From: Segatella copri
GTDB lineage: Bacteria; Bacteroidota; Bacteroidia; Bacteroidales; Bacteroidaceae
Length of the DNA: 64,000 bases
NCBI RefSeq assembly: GCF_009494395.1
Contig: NZ_VZCB01000101.1
Location: forward strand, 62,001 to 126,000
Direction of reading: 5' to 3'
The notes under the pieces: generated by a model
What the model was told of the DNA's origin: nothing
Databases searched by the model: none
Seen by the model: only the letters and a program-made list of their open reading frames with translations
Shown: in pieces, positions 9,593-17,337 of the stretch
Position numbering within the stretch: the first letter of the stretch is position 1
How the letters are laid out: each line of letters begins with the position of its first letter
Made by a program: the position numbers and the translations under genes

Positions 9593-9826
9593 CTATCCCT
9601 TGACTGATTTACCTAACTCGTATGCTTCCTGCAATTTCCTGTTGCCATCAATGGTACGTGGAGCGACAACACCACCGCAGAACAGAGTGCCGGCAAGATG
9701 GCTCTCAGGATAAATCTTTTCCACTTCATGACCTGCAGCCTTAGCACCTTCGATAAACTGATCAGCGAGCATGTCGCTGTTTGAACCAGTACGCAGACTG
9801 GTAGAAATTACGATTATTTTCTTCAT
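9593..9826 (-). pseudogene. NAD(P)H-dependent FMN reductase-like gene with internal deletion
   Basis: The 77-residue frame has the flavodoxin-like N-terminus MKKIIVISTSLRTGSNSDML, with the phosphate loop STSLRTGSNS, and a C-terminus typical of the same family (GNRKLQEAYELGKSVKG). The roughly 100 residues that should lie between them are absent, and the joint falls near residue 45. The product cannot fold as a normal flavoprotein, so this is probably a deletion relic. It sits 11 bases upstream of the broken CMD-like gene; such pairs often belong to one oxidoreductase operon, which suggests that the operon is decaying here. Confidence 0.75.
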
Positions 9827-9930
9827 TCTATCTTAATATTTATCTTATATTTTAATTCTGGTGCAAAGTTATGCAGATTTCCTTAATATTCTTATACCTG
9901 TTTTTCGGAAGATATTACCTTTATCGGAGT

Positions 9931-10446
9931 TTATTCCATTCTGCCATATTTCATTTCCACGCCTTCCTTATCATACTGCTTGCGTTTGCCGGTTGGCGGT
10001 TCAGTAAGCGTGATGCGAACTACTGCCGTGCGTGATAGGGAACGGGCGATGCTCGGGTCGAAAGCGTCCATGTGCTGAGGAAGGAAACGCTCACTGATCA
10101 GTCGGAGACCATGAATCTTCTCTGCATCCTCGGTCACGATTTCTGCCTTGCCGAATGCGATGGCAGATTTGTATTGCAGGGTGAAACTGCCGTCCTTCGG
10201 ACCAACCGTAGGCGTGCAACGGGTTACGGCTGAAAGGCAGACCTCGGGATGAGCCTTGATTGCCTCCAGTTTCTTGCCTTCCAGGGCACCATGAAAATAC
10301 CAGTTCACATCATCATCTGATGCGAGCGACAGAGGTAAACCGTAAGGTTTGCCGTCTTCGTCAATGAAACTTACAGTCATGTACGGAGCCTTGTGCATTA
10401 CTTCCAATGCCCATTGGCTATCCATTGCTCTTGATTCCTTTCTCAT
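9931..10446 (-). CDS. Pyridoxamine 5'-phosphate oxidase-like flavoprotein (NimA-like family)
   Basis: 171 residues. It has the split-barrel PNPOx-like pattern: an N-terminal PYMTVSFIDEDGKPYGLPLS strand pair, WYFHGALEGKKLEAIKAHPEVCLSAV, and YKSAIAFGKAEIV. These match FMN-binding proteins of the 5-nitroimidazole antibiotic resistance-like group. Many chromosomal members have no known physiological substrate, so drug resistance must not be assumed. Translation may start at the first Met or at MDSQWALE seven codons later. The gene is alone, with a 65-base gap to the next upstream gene end and no promoter of clear consensus. Confidence 0.85.
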   Translation of the reverse strand: MRKESRAMDSQWALEVMHKAPYMTVSFIDEDGKPYGLPLSLASDDDVNWYFHGALEGKKLEAIKAHPEVCLSAVTRCTPTVGPKDGSFTLQYKSAIAFGKAEIVTEDAEKIHGLRLISERFLPQHMDAFDPSIARSLSRTAVVRITLTEPPTGKRKQYDKEGVEMKYGRME

Positions 10447-10528
10447 TTTATCCTAATTAATTTGATTATTTTTATCCTAATTAAGCAGCGACCAACCCCA
10501 ACCATACCATCCATGCCCCGCAAAACAA

Positions 10529-10921
10529 CTACTCTTCGTCTATACGCTCAATTTTGAATATGACTGGTCTTGTTCCGTCAGAACAACAGCATATCATTTC
10601 GTTTTCACGCTTCATCCACCCCTTCATGATTGAACCACCTTGCAGTCCGGTGTATATATATCGTGAAATAGCATCCCATGCCTCAGAGCAATGTGGCATT
10701 TTCGGACCTCCAGCTACAGTGTTCGGGTCAGCGGATGTTTTGACGAGCGTATTCAATCCTCCATGCCAGAAATGGTCGTACTCTTCGTCACGCTCAAAGA
10801 TAAACTCATCGCCAACATTGTAGCATGGACACATTCCTGCTTTAGGGTCGGCGCAATACTTCTCCTGTAGTTCCGGATAGATTTTCTTGTCTATTACGGT
10901 CACTTTTACTTTATGCTTCAT
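10529..10921 (-). CDS. TIGR04076-family protein
   Basis: 130 residues, soluble. It contains the family landmarks MKHKVKVTVIDKKIYPELQ, the Cys-containing GMCPCYNVGDEFIF, a central CSEAWDAISRYIYTGLQGG and the late CCCSDGTRPVIFKIERI. Members are small proteins of unknown function, often with a Cys pair or cluster suggestive of metal binding. It lies 11 bases after the GNAT acetyltransferase gene and in the same direction, so the two are probably cotranscribed. Confidence 0.8.
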   Translation of the reverse strand: MKHKVKVTVIDKKIYPELQEKYCADPKAGMCPCYNVGDEFIFERDEEYDHFWHGGLNTLVKTSADPNTVAGGPKMPHCSEAWDAISRYIYTGLQGGSIMKGWMKRENEMICCCSDGTRPVIFKIERIDEE

Positions 10922-10932
10922 ATTCTTTTAAT

Positions 10933-11457
10933 TTATTTTAATCCTTTGTACTTAAATACTTTCACCATATCCTTGTCGCCACCCACAAGTTGGCTGCATC
11001 GGTTCAGCATTCCGGTGTCTGAGAAACCGCATTTCTCCATAACTCTTCCCGAAGCTGGATTCCCGGTGAAATGGTCTGCCCAGATGTTTTCGAAATGCTT
11101 CTCGTTGATGCAGTAGTCGAGCATCAGCTTCAAGGCTTCGGTGCAGATTCCCTTGTTCCAATAAGGTTTTCCTATCCAGTAGCCCACCTCGCAGTCGTTT
11201 TCTCCGATAGGGATGTTGCTGGTTTCATGGGTGTAGTAGCCGATGCAGCCGATAGCCTCGCCAGTCTCTTTCAACACAATCGCCCATGTCGTTTCATTAT
11301 GGAAGAATGTCCGGATTATCTCCTGACTTTCCTTTACAGACTTATGTGCTGGCCATCCTGCACGAGGTCCAACGTCAGGGTCTGAAGCGTACTTGAAGAG
11401 CGCCTCTGCATCCGATTCTTGCCAATGGCGAAGTAAAATTCTTTCTGTTTCCATCAA
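10933..11457 (-). CDS. GNAT family N-acetyltransferase (RimJ/RimL-like)
   Basis: 174 residues. The N-terminal METERILLRHWQESDAEALFKYA, the central strand AIGCIGYYTH, the DCEVGYWIGKPYWNKGICTEAL acetyl-CoA loop region (about 89-110) and the C-terminal NPASGRVMEKCGF motif are all typical of the RimJ/RimL-type GNATs, which acetylate alpha-amino groups of proteins or small molecules using acetyl-CoA. The substrate is not predictable. It is the first gene of a likely two-gene unit with the TIGR04076 gene. Confidence 0.9.
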   Translation of the reverse strand: MMETERILLRHWQESDAEALFKYASDPDVGPRAGWPAHKSVKESQEIIRTFFHNETTWAIVLKETGEAIGCIGYYTHETSNIPIGENDCEVGYWIGKPYWNKGICTEALKLMLDYCINEKHFENIWADHFTGNPASGRVMEKCGFSDTGMLNRCSQLVGGDKDMVKVFKYKGLK

Positions 11458-11507
11458 TTATTTCAATGTTTTGCTGTCTATTTACGCAGTCTATCTACTA
11501 TGTGTGC

Positions 11508-11618
11508 TTACCCAAGCCAGTCGGTGAAGATAAGTATACATTCGTGCACCTTCTCAAAGAATCTCCCTATCCGGCGCTTGATGCCCTTCCAATATATCCC
11601 ATTCTTTTTAATGCTCAT
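11508..11618 (-). CDS. Possible small basic protein (36 residues)
   Basis: From the ATG at 11618 the minus strand reads MSIKKNGIYWKGIKRRIG and then RFFEKVHECILIFTDWLG before a TAA. The peptide is basic at the N-terminus with a mildly hydrophobic end. No family was recognised and no promoter of good consensus is visible. It is listed because it is a coherent short frame in an 890-base stretch that otherwise holds only repeats. Confidence 0.25.
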   Translation of the reverse strand: MSIKKNGIYWKGIKRRIGRFFEKVHECILIFTDWLG

Positions 11619-11663
11619 ATACTTAGTTATTTATTTTGTTATTAATTCATGTGCAAATACGCC

Positions 11664-11807
11664 ATCAGCGCAATATATCTGCAAAAATACAAAAAATATT
11701 CAGAAAAAAGTGATTTTACGAATGGATTTTGTTTGCAGAGCGAACTTAATTTAACCTTATTTTATATGATAGAGGGATATTTTGATAATCTGAAATCCTT
11801 AATGACC
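11664..11807. repeat. Dispersed repeat, copy A
   Basis: About 144 bases closely matching 22859-23000 (ATCAGCGCAATATATCTGC, TTTAACCTTATTTTATA, AGAGGGATATTTTGATAATC and CTGAAATCCTTAATGACC all recur). The copy runs into further TTAATGACC/AATGACCG units up to about 11880 and ends at a GC-rich hairpin at 11905-11935. It probably marks the tail of a lost smalltalk/HU-type module. Confidence 0.8.
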
Positions 11808-11904
11808 GGAAATGACCGTGACCGGAATCTTTGGGGTTTGAAAATGAAAATGACCCTTAATGACTTTGACCCTTCATGACCGGAATTCTCGATAGAACGA
11901 AAAA

Positions 11905-11935
11905 GACCGCTCTCCTCGTATTGAGGTGAGCGGTC
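11905..11935. terminator. GC-rich hairpin ending repeat copy A
   Basis: GACCGCTC/GAGCGGTC arms with an inner CCTC/GAGG pairing and a five-base loop, flanked by A-rich sequence on the left and T-rich on the right. The same type of hairpin ends copy B at about 23040-23072. Confidence 0.55.
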
Positions 11936-11991
11936 GATTTATTTATGGCTGAGTCTGCTTATGTGTTTAATGTTTACTTTGTGGGGTGCGA

Positions 11992-12317
11992 GTCCGCTAG
12001 GCGTAATAAGTAACGCAAGTCCGCTAGGCGTAATAAGTAACGCAAGTCCGCTAGGCGTAATAAGTAACGCAAGTCCGCTAGGTGTTCCTGCGGATTTGCA
12101 ATCCGCAGACAAAAAAGGCTCGACCTCTTTATCGGGGATTTGTAATCCCCAGCCGTAGGCTTTTCATATCTCCAAGCTCGTGATGCTGCATTCTCGCTTG
12201 AGGCGGATTGCAAATCCGCCAGAACGCCTAGCGGTTTTGCGTTTCCTCTTGCGCCTAGCGGTTTTGCGTTTCCTCTTGCGCCTAATGGGTGCGGCTAGGG
12301 GCTAGCACCCTAGCCGC
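11992..12317. repeat. Composite element of 27-bp tandem repeats in opposite orientations plus hairpins
   Basis: Three full copies of a 27-bp unit beginning GTCCGCTAGGCGTAATAAG occupy 11992-12072, plus a partial copy to 12082. Two copies of a different 27-bp unit beginning CGCCTAGCGG occupy 12225-12278; the decamers CCGCTAGGCG and CGCCTAGCGG are reverse complements. Between and after them are perfect hairpins at 12090-12106, 12134-12150, 12202-12220 and 12291-12317. No protein-coding sense is evident. The element adjoins the broken end of the TauE-like gene. Confidence 0.75.
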
Positions 12318-12352
12318 TGGGGGGCTAACCCATATTGCCGTCTGAGCCTGAT

Positions 12353-12616
12353 TCAGAGCCTTGACCCTCGCCGCCGGTCTGGTCGGTTTGCCACAGTCTT
12401 CCAATCGGCTATGCGCTTGTAGTAAGCCACAGCCATGATGTCGGCCATGCAGAGCATTGGCAGAATTACACCAGTTGATTCCTTGGCTCCGAAAGCCATT
12501 GCCATATAGGGCACGATGAGGAGCATTATTCCCTGAACACCGGTTTTTGACATTCCTATGCACAATGCAGCCAGTGCCAGGATTGACCATTGAAATACGG
12601 ATAAAGTTTCTGACAT
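12353..12616 (-). pseudogene. Truncated TauE/SafE-family sulfite/anion exporter
   Basis: The first 75 or so residues are a normal TauE/SafE N-terminus: a membrane helix beginning ILALAALCIGMSKTGVQG, then IMLLIVPYMAMAFGAKESTG and MLCMADIMAVAYYKRIADWK. The usual protein has about 250 residues and eight helices. Here it ends after about 87 residues in an arginine-rich tail encoded by the adjoining repeat element. An intact homologue would export sulfite, sulfonates or other small anions across the inner membrane. The gene is almost certainly non-functional. Confidence 0.8.
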
Positions 12617-12837
12617 TTTCTCTCTTCTTTTTATTTGTTTTTATTCTATTTTTTATTTGTGGGTGCAAAATTACGGCTAATCTCGAACAATAATATCTAT
12701 TATATTTGCGTTATTATAGTGAATGTTTGCACATACGCAGATAAATGGAGATTATGCCTATATTAGAACGAAAGATTGCGCACAAAATGACAACTTTGTG
12801 CAGCCATTACAGAACTCTGCTATGCGGAAAAAGTCAG

Positions 12838-12845
12838 TAACTTTG
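12838..12845 (+). promoter_or_regulatory. Promoter -7 box of the aldo/keto reductase gene
   Basis: TAACTTTG on the plus strand, about 43 bases before the ATG at 12889. It is followed by an A-rich leader. Confidence 0.5.
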
Positions 12846-12888
12846 CACCGTCAAAAGAATAGTTGAAATTTAAAAGATTAGTTAAATT

Positions 12889-13731
12889 ATGGAAAAGGAA
12901 ATATTATTGAATAATGGAGTGAAGATTCCTACACCGGGTTTCGGAACGTTTCTTACTCCTGATGGAGCAACCTGCGTTGAAGCTGTGACAGCTGCCATCG
13001 CTGCAGGCTACACCCACATCGACACCGCTGCTATCTATAAAAATGAGAAGAGCGTGGGCGAGGGAATCAAGGAAAGTGGAATCAAGCGTGAGAATCTCTT
13101 TGTTACCAGCAAGGTTTGGAACACAGAGCGTGGCTACGACAAGACCTTGAAGGCGTTTGACAAGACTTTGAGCGATTTAGGTCTCGATTATCTCGACCTC
13201 TACCTCATCCATTGGCCAGCCAACGAGTTGCAGTTTGGCAAGGATGCAAATCAGCTGAATGTAGATACTTGGAAAGCGATGGAGCGTCTGCATGAAGAGG
13301 GCTTGATTCGCAGCATCGGTCTTTCCAACTTCATGCAGAATCATGCAGAGCCAGTAATGGCGAAGGCAAACATCTGTCCAATGGTTGACCAGATAGAGTA
13401 TCATCCAGGATTCACCCAGAAGGAGTGTGTTGAGTTCTGCAAGAAGAACAATATTCTTGTGGAAGCATGGAGCCCATTGGGAAGAGGTAATGTCTTGGAT
13501 AATCCTCTCTTGAAGTCAATTGCTGCCAACCATGGCAAGAGCGTAGCTCAGGTAGTTATCCGTTGGGTGATGCAGACAGGCGTGCTGCCACTGGCAAAGT
13601 CGATTTCTCCAAGCCGAATCAAGGAAAATATCGATGTATTCGATTTTGAACTCTCTCAGCAGGAAATGTTTGAAATCGCATCTCTGAAGGCTGACAGAAT
13701 AGGTTCAGACCCCGATACATGTGACTTCTAA
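12889..13731 (+). CDS. Aldo/keto reductase
   Basis: 280 residues, the usual length of the family. The catalytic tetrad is visible: Asp and Tyr in DTAAIYKNE (about 45-53), Lys in VTSKVW (about 75) and His in LIHWPA (about 109). GLSNF (about 145), QIEYHPG (about 170) and the NADPH-binding PLAKSISPSRIKEN (about 236-249) complete the signature. It would reduce aldehydes or ketones with NADPH in the cytoplasm; the sequence most resembles 2,5-diketo-D-gluconate reductase-type enzymes, but the in vivo substrate cannot be named. It is monocistronic, with its own promoter and terminator. Confidence 0.95.
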   Translation: MEKEILLNNGVKIPTPGFGTFLTPDGATCVEAVTAAIAAGYTHIDTAAIYKNEKSVGEGIKESGIKRENLFVTSKVWNTERGYDKTLKAFDKTLSDLGLDYLDLYLIHWPANELQFGKDANQLNVDTWKAMERLHEEGLIRSIGLSNFMQNHAEPVMAKANICPMVDQIEYHPGFTQKECVEFCKKNNILVEAWSPLGRGNVLDNPLLKSIAANHGKSVAQVVIRWVMQTGVLPLAKSISPSRIKENIDVFDFELSQQEMFEIASLKADRIGSDPDTCDF

Positions 13732-13739
13732 AAATAGAA

Positions 13740-13770
13740 AAACCGACTGACCACTAAAGTCAGTCGGTTT
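13740..13770 (+). terminator. Rho-independent terminator after aldo/keto reductase
   Basis: AAACCGACTGAC and GTCAGTCGGTTT make a perfect 12-bp stem around a seven-base loop, followed by TTGCC. Confidence 0.85.
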
Positions 13771-13826
13771 TGCCTATTCTTGCTTGTAAAGAGGCTATAT
13801 TGATTTGGAATACAAATGTCATCTTT

Positions 13827-14264
13827 TTATAATCCAACCTTCAACCCCCTTTGTTTGAAGTTGAATTCATCGAAGACGTCACCTGCTTCCACTTCTACTT
13901 TCATGAAACGGTTAGCATCCAGTGTTGTAGGCTGAATGGTAACAGTCAATATATTTCCTTCACTTTTAGCTGTCAGCCAATCTGTGGTAATGGATGCGTC
14001 CTTGTTGTCATCATAGTTAGGAGAAAATCTCTTTTCTTCACCTCTAGCTACTTTTTCTGTAGCCGACACCACCCAAAAAGAACTATAGTTTGTGCAATAG
14101 AACACGTAAGTTCCTCCTTGTGGCGGCACATGAAAATAGTCGTCACTTGATTTCTTGACTTCAGTTTTCCATTTCATCGGGTCCCAGTCGCCATCTTCAT
14201 CGCTGCAGGATGATACAAAAAATGGAAGAACCATTAAAAAGAGTAACAATAAATTCTTTTTCAT
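13827..14264 (-). CDS. Secreted lipoprotein with a BACON-like beta domain
   Basis: 145 residues. The signal peptide ends VLPFFVSSC followed by SDEDGDWDP, giving a lipidated Cys at residue 20 and an acidic flexible tether. The remaining sequence is beta-rich: PPQGGTYVFYCTNYSSFWVV, then DWLTAKSEGNILTVTIQP and a closing EFNFKQRG. This alternation of a Gly-rich turn, a Trp-containing strand and a closing strand resembles BACON-type immunoglobulin-like domains, which often bind mucin or carbohydrate. That assignment is inference. It has no operon partners. Confidence 0.7.
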   Translation of the reverse strand: MKKNLLLLFLMVLPFFVSSCSDEDGDWDPMKWKTEVKKSSDDYFHVPPQGGTYVFYCTNYSSFWVVSATEKVARGEEKRFSPNYDDNKDASITTDWLTAKSEGNILTVTIQPTTLDANRFMKVEVEAGDVFDEFNFKQRGLKVGL

Positions 14265-14355
14265 TTTTATTTTATGTTTGATAATCTATACTTATAAACG
14301 CAAAATACATGAAATCTTGCATCAGCAACATCTTTTTTGATTATGGCGATGCCCC

Positions 14356-14445
14356 TTTAACCTTATTTCTCAGGTTGAGGAACTTCTTGAATAACCGGAA
14401 ATCCTTAATGACCTTAATGACCGTGACCTTAATGACCGGAAAACG
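14356..14445. repeat. Dispersed repeat, partial copy C with TTAATGACC array
   Basis: TTTAACCTTATTT, GGAAATCCTTAATGACC, TTAATGACCGTGACC and TTAATGACCGGAAAACG recur here as in copies A and B, but the middle has diverged. It lies at the 3' end of the RNase H-like gene. Confidence 0.7.
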
Positions 14446-14457
14446 CCCCCTAAACAT

Positions 14458-14898
14458 TCATTTGTTTTTCTGATGAAACTCCTTTCTTGTCTTAGCCATT
14501 GCTTCCGTAGCCCTATCGTGGGTTTCTATCAGCAATGGGCTTTTGTGGTATTGCACAATCTTGACCCCGACTGAGTTGTGCCTTTTCTTTTCCTCGATGC
14601 ATTGAATGATCAAGTCTGGATTGGCTGATTTAGCCGTTGGAGTCTTGTCAAAGTTCTGAATATAGGCGGCATTGGTCAGAAAGAGAATGTCGGAACCTCC
14701 CGGTATTTCCTGCATTACCTTCACCATGAGGGTTAGCATCATGCGGAACTCCGTGGTGTGTAGGTCGCTGATTACATCACGGCTGATGATGTTGCCGTTA
14801 TGCTCAATCACAACGGCAGCACCACCAGCTCGCTCTTTATGGCCATAATCACATGAGCCACCTATCCAAACGTAATATGTAGAAGTATCTTGTGTCAT
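14458..14898 (-). CDS. RNase H-like fold protein with degenerate active site
   Basis: 146 residues. The layout follows RNase HI: a first strand YYVWIGGSC, GGAAVVIEHNGN, an HTTEFRMMLTLMVKVMQEIP helix carrying the conserved Glu, ILFLTNAAYIQN and a final HDRATEAMAK helix. However, the first catalytic Asp (normally in a TDGS-type motif) is replaced in GGSC and the third Asp (normally in TDS) is Asn in LTN. It may therefore be inactive as a nuclease and act as a binding protein. The 60-bp duplicated alkD tail begins three bases before its start codon. Confidence 0.65.
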   Translation of the reverse strand: MTQDTSTYYVWIGGSCDYGHKERAGGAAVVIEHNGNIISRDVISDLHTTEFRMMLTLMVKVMQEIPGGSDILFLTNAAYIQNFDKTPTAKSANPDLIIQCIEEKKRHNSVGVKIVQYHKSPLLIETHDRATEAMAKTRKEFHQKNK

Positions 14899-14900
14899 AA

Positions 14901-14960
14901 TTATTTTATCTTCAATGTCCGCAGATATTCCTTCTGCTCGGGCGTGATTCTGTAGCTCTC
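14901..14960. repeat. Left copy of 60-bp direct repeat (alkD 3' end)
   Basis: Identical in 59 of 60 positions to 17435-17494, which is the stop codon and last 19 codons of the AlkD-like gene. The only difference is C at 14931 against T at 17465. Together the two copies bracket the AbiE/phosphoesterase operon. Confidence 0.9.
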
Positions 14961-14974
14961 TTTTGAGTCCAAAA

Positions 14975-15787
14975 TTATTTCAACTCATAAAACTCCATAA
15001 TATCCAGCATCTTGAACAATGTACCATCAATAGAAGAATGCCAGCTTTGATGAAAATGTCCGTAACACCAATGAGTGACATGCTGCTGATGTTCTTTCAG
15101 AGTTTCATACAGACTATTCATAACTTCACGTTCCTGCTGTATGTCTGATATCAGAATTTTGTCGTTGCAGATCCATTTGGCTAATCCTTCCTTGCTTAAT
15201 AATTCGCAGAAGGATGGAGACGTATGTGTTATTACAATGTCAACCTTCTGCTCAGACAAAATCGACATTAGTGCTTCTTTATTATAAGTCGGCGATTCGC
15301 TCTGCCAATAGTATGATGGAGAAAAATCGTCAACGACTTCCGTGTTACCAAAACGTAGCCGCTTTTGCTGTTCCTTACTCCATGCTTCAAGCCTATACGT
15401 ACGGTCAATTGATATGGCTCCTCCTACACAGAGAATCGAATGGTTGCAAGCGTTGATTACAGAATAGTCTGGAATGGCAATGAAACGTTTGTGCTTAAAG
15501 CTTTTCCCATCAAAATACGCTGGGTTGTCATGATTGCCTCTAATGAATACAATCCAATTATTGGCATCATTCATACGTTTGGCGTTTCTTTTCACCATAT
15601 TATCATAATAGCCTCTCTTGTCAAAACCAAATCCACAATCGCCTGCTACAATAACTAACGTGTTCCGCATTTGATATTGCACACAAATTTTGTTCACGAG
15701 GAGATTAAAGTCACCGTGAATATCTCCAGAAACAACTATGTCCTTACATTCTGGAAACTGATATATATTGTATTTTCTGCTATTCAT
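14975..15787 (-). CDS. Calcineurin-like metallophosphoesterase, third gene of the AbiE operon
   Basis: 270 residues with all five metallophosphoesterase motifs: GDIHGD (about 21), GDCGFG (about 49), GNHD (about 84), a His in VITHTSPS (about 187) and GHFH (about 242). These bind two metal ions for hydrolysis of phosphomonoesters or phosphodiesters, so substrates could be nucleotides, proteins or nucleic acid ends. The start codon overlaps the end of abiEii by eight bases, which implies translational coupling and a function tied to the AbiE toxin-antitoxin pair. This third partner is not part of the standard two-gene AbiE system. Confidence 0.9.
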   Translation of the reverse strand: MNSRKYNIYQFPECKDIVVSGDIHGDFNLLVNKICVQYQMRNTLVIVAGDCGFGFDKRGYYDNMVKRNAKRMNDANNWIVFIRGNHDNPAYFDGKSFKHKRFIAIPDYSVINACNHSILCVGGAISIDRTYRLEAWSKEQQKRLRFGNTEVVDDFSPSYYWQSESPTYNKEALMSILSEQKVDIVITHTSPSFCELLSKEGLAKWICNDKILISDIQQEREVMNSLYETLKEHQQHVTHWCYGHFHQSWHSSIDGTLFKMLDIMEFYELK

Positions 15788-16655
15788 CTTTCATGTTCTC
15801 CCAAAACGGAAGAAGTCTTTGCTGTAAGAACGCTATCACTTCAGTAAAAGGCAAGATGTCAGTGGACGTTATTTTATGTATGAAAGCAGTCCATCTGACC
15901 TGCATTTGCTGATTGCTGCCAAACTCTTTTCTGAAAAACATCGTGTTCCCATTATAATGTGTGTGGCGATTTTCAAATGTATGTTTGATAGCTTCCTGTA
16001 ATATTACAGGATTATACTTTTCATTCTGCAAGATTTTGTAGAGATCATAATAATCCTTCATTCGACTACTTTGGTCTGCAAGATCCACAATTGCGTGCAT
16101 CTTTTCTGCAATAACCGTTTCAAGCGAGTAGGCCAGTATATTGGCACTCGGCAGATGTTCTAGCAATACTGGATAATCAAGAACTATTGGGGAAGGTGTT
16201 ACCACGTCACCAAAACCTATATCCATTGTTAAAACCTGGGCAATAGTGTCCATCTTGACTGGAATGCTGAGCCTAATCCCATGATAGTCTTTGAACTCTG
16301 TTATATTTTGTGCAGTAATGTTCTCCGTGTCAAATATTACGCCATCTTCCTCGTATGGTACAGAACATATTTCTCTGAACGCTGCAATTATAGAAGAGCC
16401 TTCGTTGCTGATATTATTGCCAAGGAAATCTATATCCAATGTTGGACGAGCCGCAAATTTTTCGTATGCATACATGAGTGCACCTCCCTTCAGATAAAAA
16501 TTTCCTCTATAATGAGTCTGCGATATTCTGTAGAGAAGTCTCTCTTGAAAATACCGAGTCAGGATAGTCTGATTAAAGACGTTTTCCTTTCTTGCAACGT
16601 TCAGCAATTTTGTACGTATTGACTTCCCGTAGTTTTTATTTTGTTCTTTACTCAT
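15780..16655 (-). CDS. abiEii: AbiEii-family nucleotidyltransferase toxin
   Basis: 291 residues. The four conserved motifs of the DUF1814/AbiEii group are visible: GGALMYAY (about 57-64), the nucleotidyltransferase TLDIDFLG with its D-x-D pair (about 71-78), ETVIAEKMHAIVDL (about 189-202) and RMKDYYDLY (about 208-216). Characterised members are toxins of the type IV/AbiE abortive infection systems; some transfer nucleotides to tRNA acceptor stems and so arrest growth. The start ATG overlaps the TGA of abiEi, and the 3' end overlaps the phosphoesterase gene. Confidence 0.93.
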   Translation of the reverse strand: MSKEQNKNYGKSIRTKLLNVARKENVFNQTILTRYFQERLLYRISQTHYRGNFYLKGGALMYAYEKFAARPTLDIDFLGNNISNEGSSIIAAFREICSVPYEEDGVIFDTENITAQNITEFKDYHGIRLSIPVKMDTIAQVLTMDIGFGDVVTPSPIVLDYPVLLEHLPSANILAYSLETVIAEKMHAIVDLADQSSRMKDYYDLYKILQNEKYNPVILQEAIKHTFENRHTHYNGNTMFFRKEFGSNQQMQVRWTAFIHKITSTDILPFTEVIAFLQQRLLPFWENMKDE

Positions 16656-17215
16656 AGCTTCACTTGTAGATAATTTTCCAAGATATTGCCAACACGCAAT
16701 TGCCTGGCATAATCCATTAGTTTACTGATATTTCTTTCTGGTCTGGAAAGATAGTTATCGATGATTTCAGAACAGACATCAATGCCCACCTTGTTGCGGA
16801 ACTTTACTGCATCGCATACGCATCGTTCCACATCATATACCTTTATCTTAAATCCATCTATGACTTTCTCCATCACGCCGATTTCAAGAATGTTGGAAGT
16901 ATAGTGATGAAGCTCAATCTTTGGGAATGAAGGAACTTTTACTTTTCTATCCCTTTTGATGGCGACATGATAAGCCTGCGGCATGGATGTCGTAAGCTGA
17001 TGGATATTCCAGGCAGACCAAAGGCAGAGAATACCATTTGGGACAATAGACTCAATATCAACCATACATGCTGACAATTGGTCTATGTTAGCATATACGC
17101 CACGGCAAACCTGAATCAGTTCACCTTGGCGAACGGCTTCCAGCATCTTGTAGTAAGCTGTTCGTCCTTGTACTTTCACGCTTGCTGATGATATGAATGA
17201 ATTCTTTGTTTCCAT
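16652..17215 (-). CDS. abiEi: AbiEi-family antitoxin and transcriptional regulator
   Basis: 187 residues from the ATG at 17215 (METKNSF). A longer frame from 17251 would begin inside the operator palindrome and is less likely. Visible features are an N-terminal winged-helix-like segment ending GELIQVCRGVYA, the AbiEi text PNGILCLWSAWNIHQLT and ELHHYTSNI, and the C-terminal VYDVERCVCDAVKFRNKVG. AbiEi proteins neutralise AbiEii and repress their own promoter by binding paired inverted repeats. Two such repeats stand directly upstream, the nearer 20 bases from the start codon. Confidence 0.9.
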   Translation of the reverse strand: METKNSFISSASVKVQGRTAYYKMLEAVRQGELIQVCRGVYANIDQLSACMVDIESIVPNGILCLWSAWNIHQLTTSMPQAYHVAIKRDRKVKVPSFPKIELHHYTSNILEIGVMEKVIDGFKIKVYDVERCVCDAVKFRNKVGIDVCSEIIDNYLSRPERNISKLMDYARQLRVGNILENYLQVKL

Positions 17216-17234
17216 AATTGTTCTCCTAATTTTG

Positions 17235-17278
17235 GTACAAAAATACCACAAATATTTTTAATTGTGGTACTTTTGTAC
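17235..17278. promoter_or_regulatory. Proximal operator palindrome with overlapping promoter (abiE)
   Basis: A 44-bp inverted repeat with arms built from GTACAAAAATACCACAA and its near-complement. A minus-strand TATTTTTG box (17238-17245) lies inside the left arm, placing transcription start about 15 bases before the abiEi ATG, so a protein bound here would block the promoter. The same palindrome recurs at 17338-17381. Confidence 0.75.
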
Positions 17279-17337
17279 GGGAAACTTTTAAAATTCTCTT
17301 TTTTTTAATACATTTCAACAGTTTTATAGCTATTTTA

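Noticed and set aside
9931..10446. Metronidazole-resistance nim gene
   Set aside because: The protein belongs to the same broad flavoprotein family, but resistance cannot be claimed from family membership alone.
11992..12278. 27-bp direct repeats as a CRISPR array
   Set aside because: The copies abut each other with no spacers, and no cas genes are nearby.
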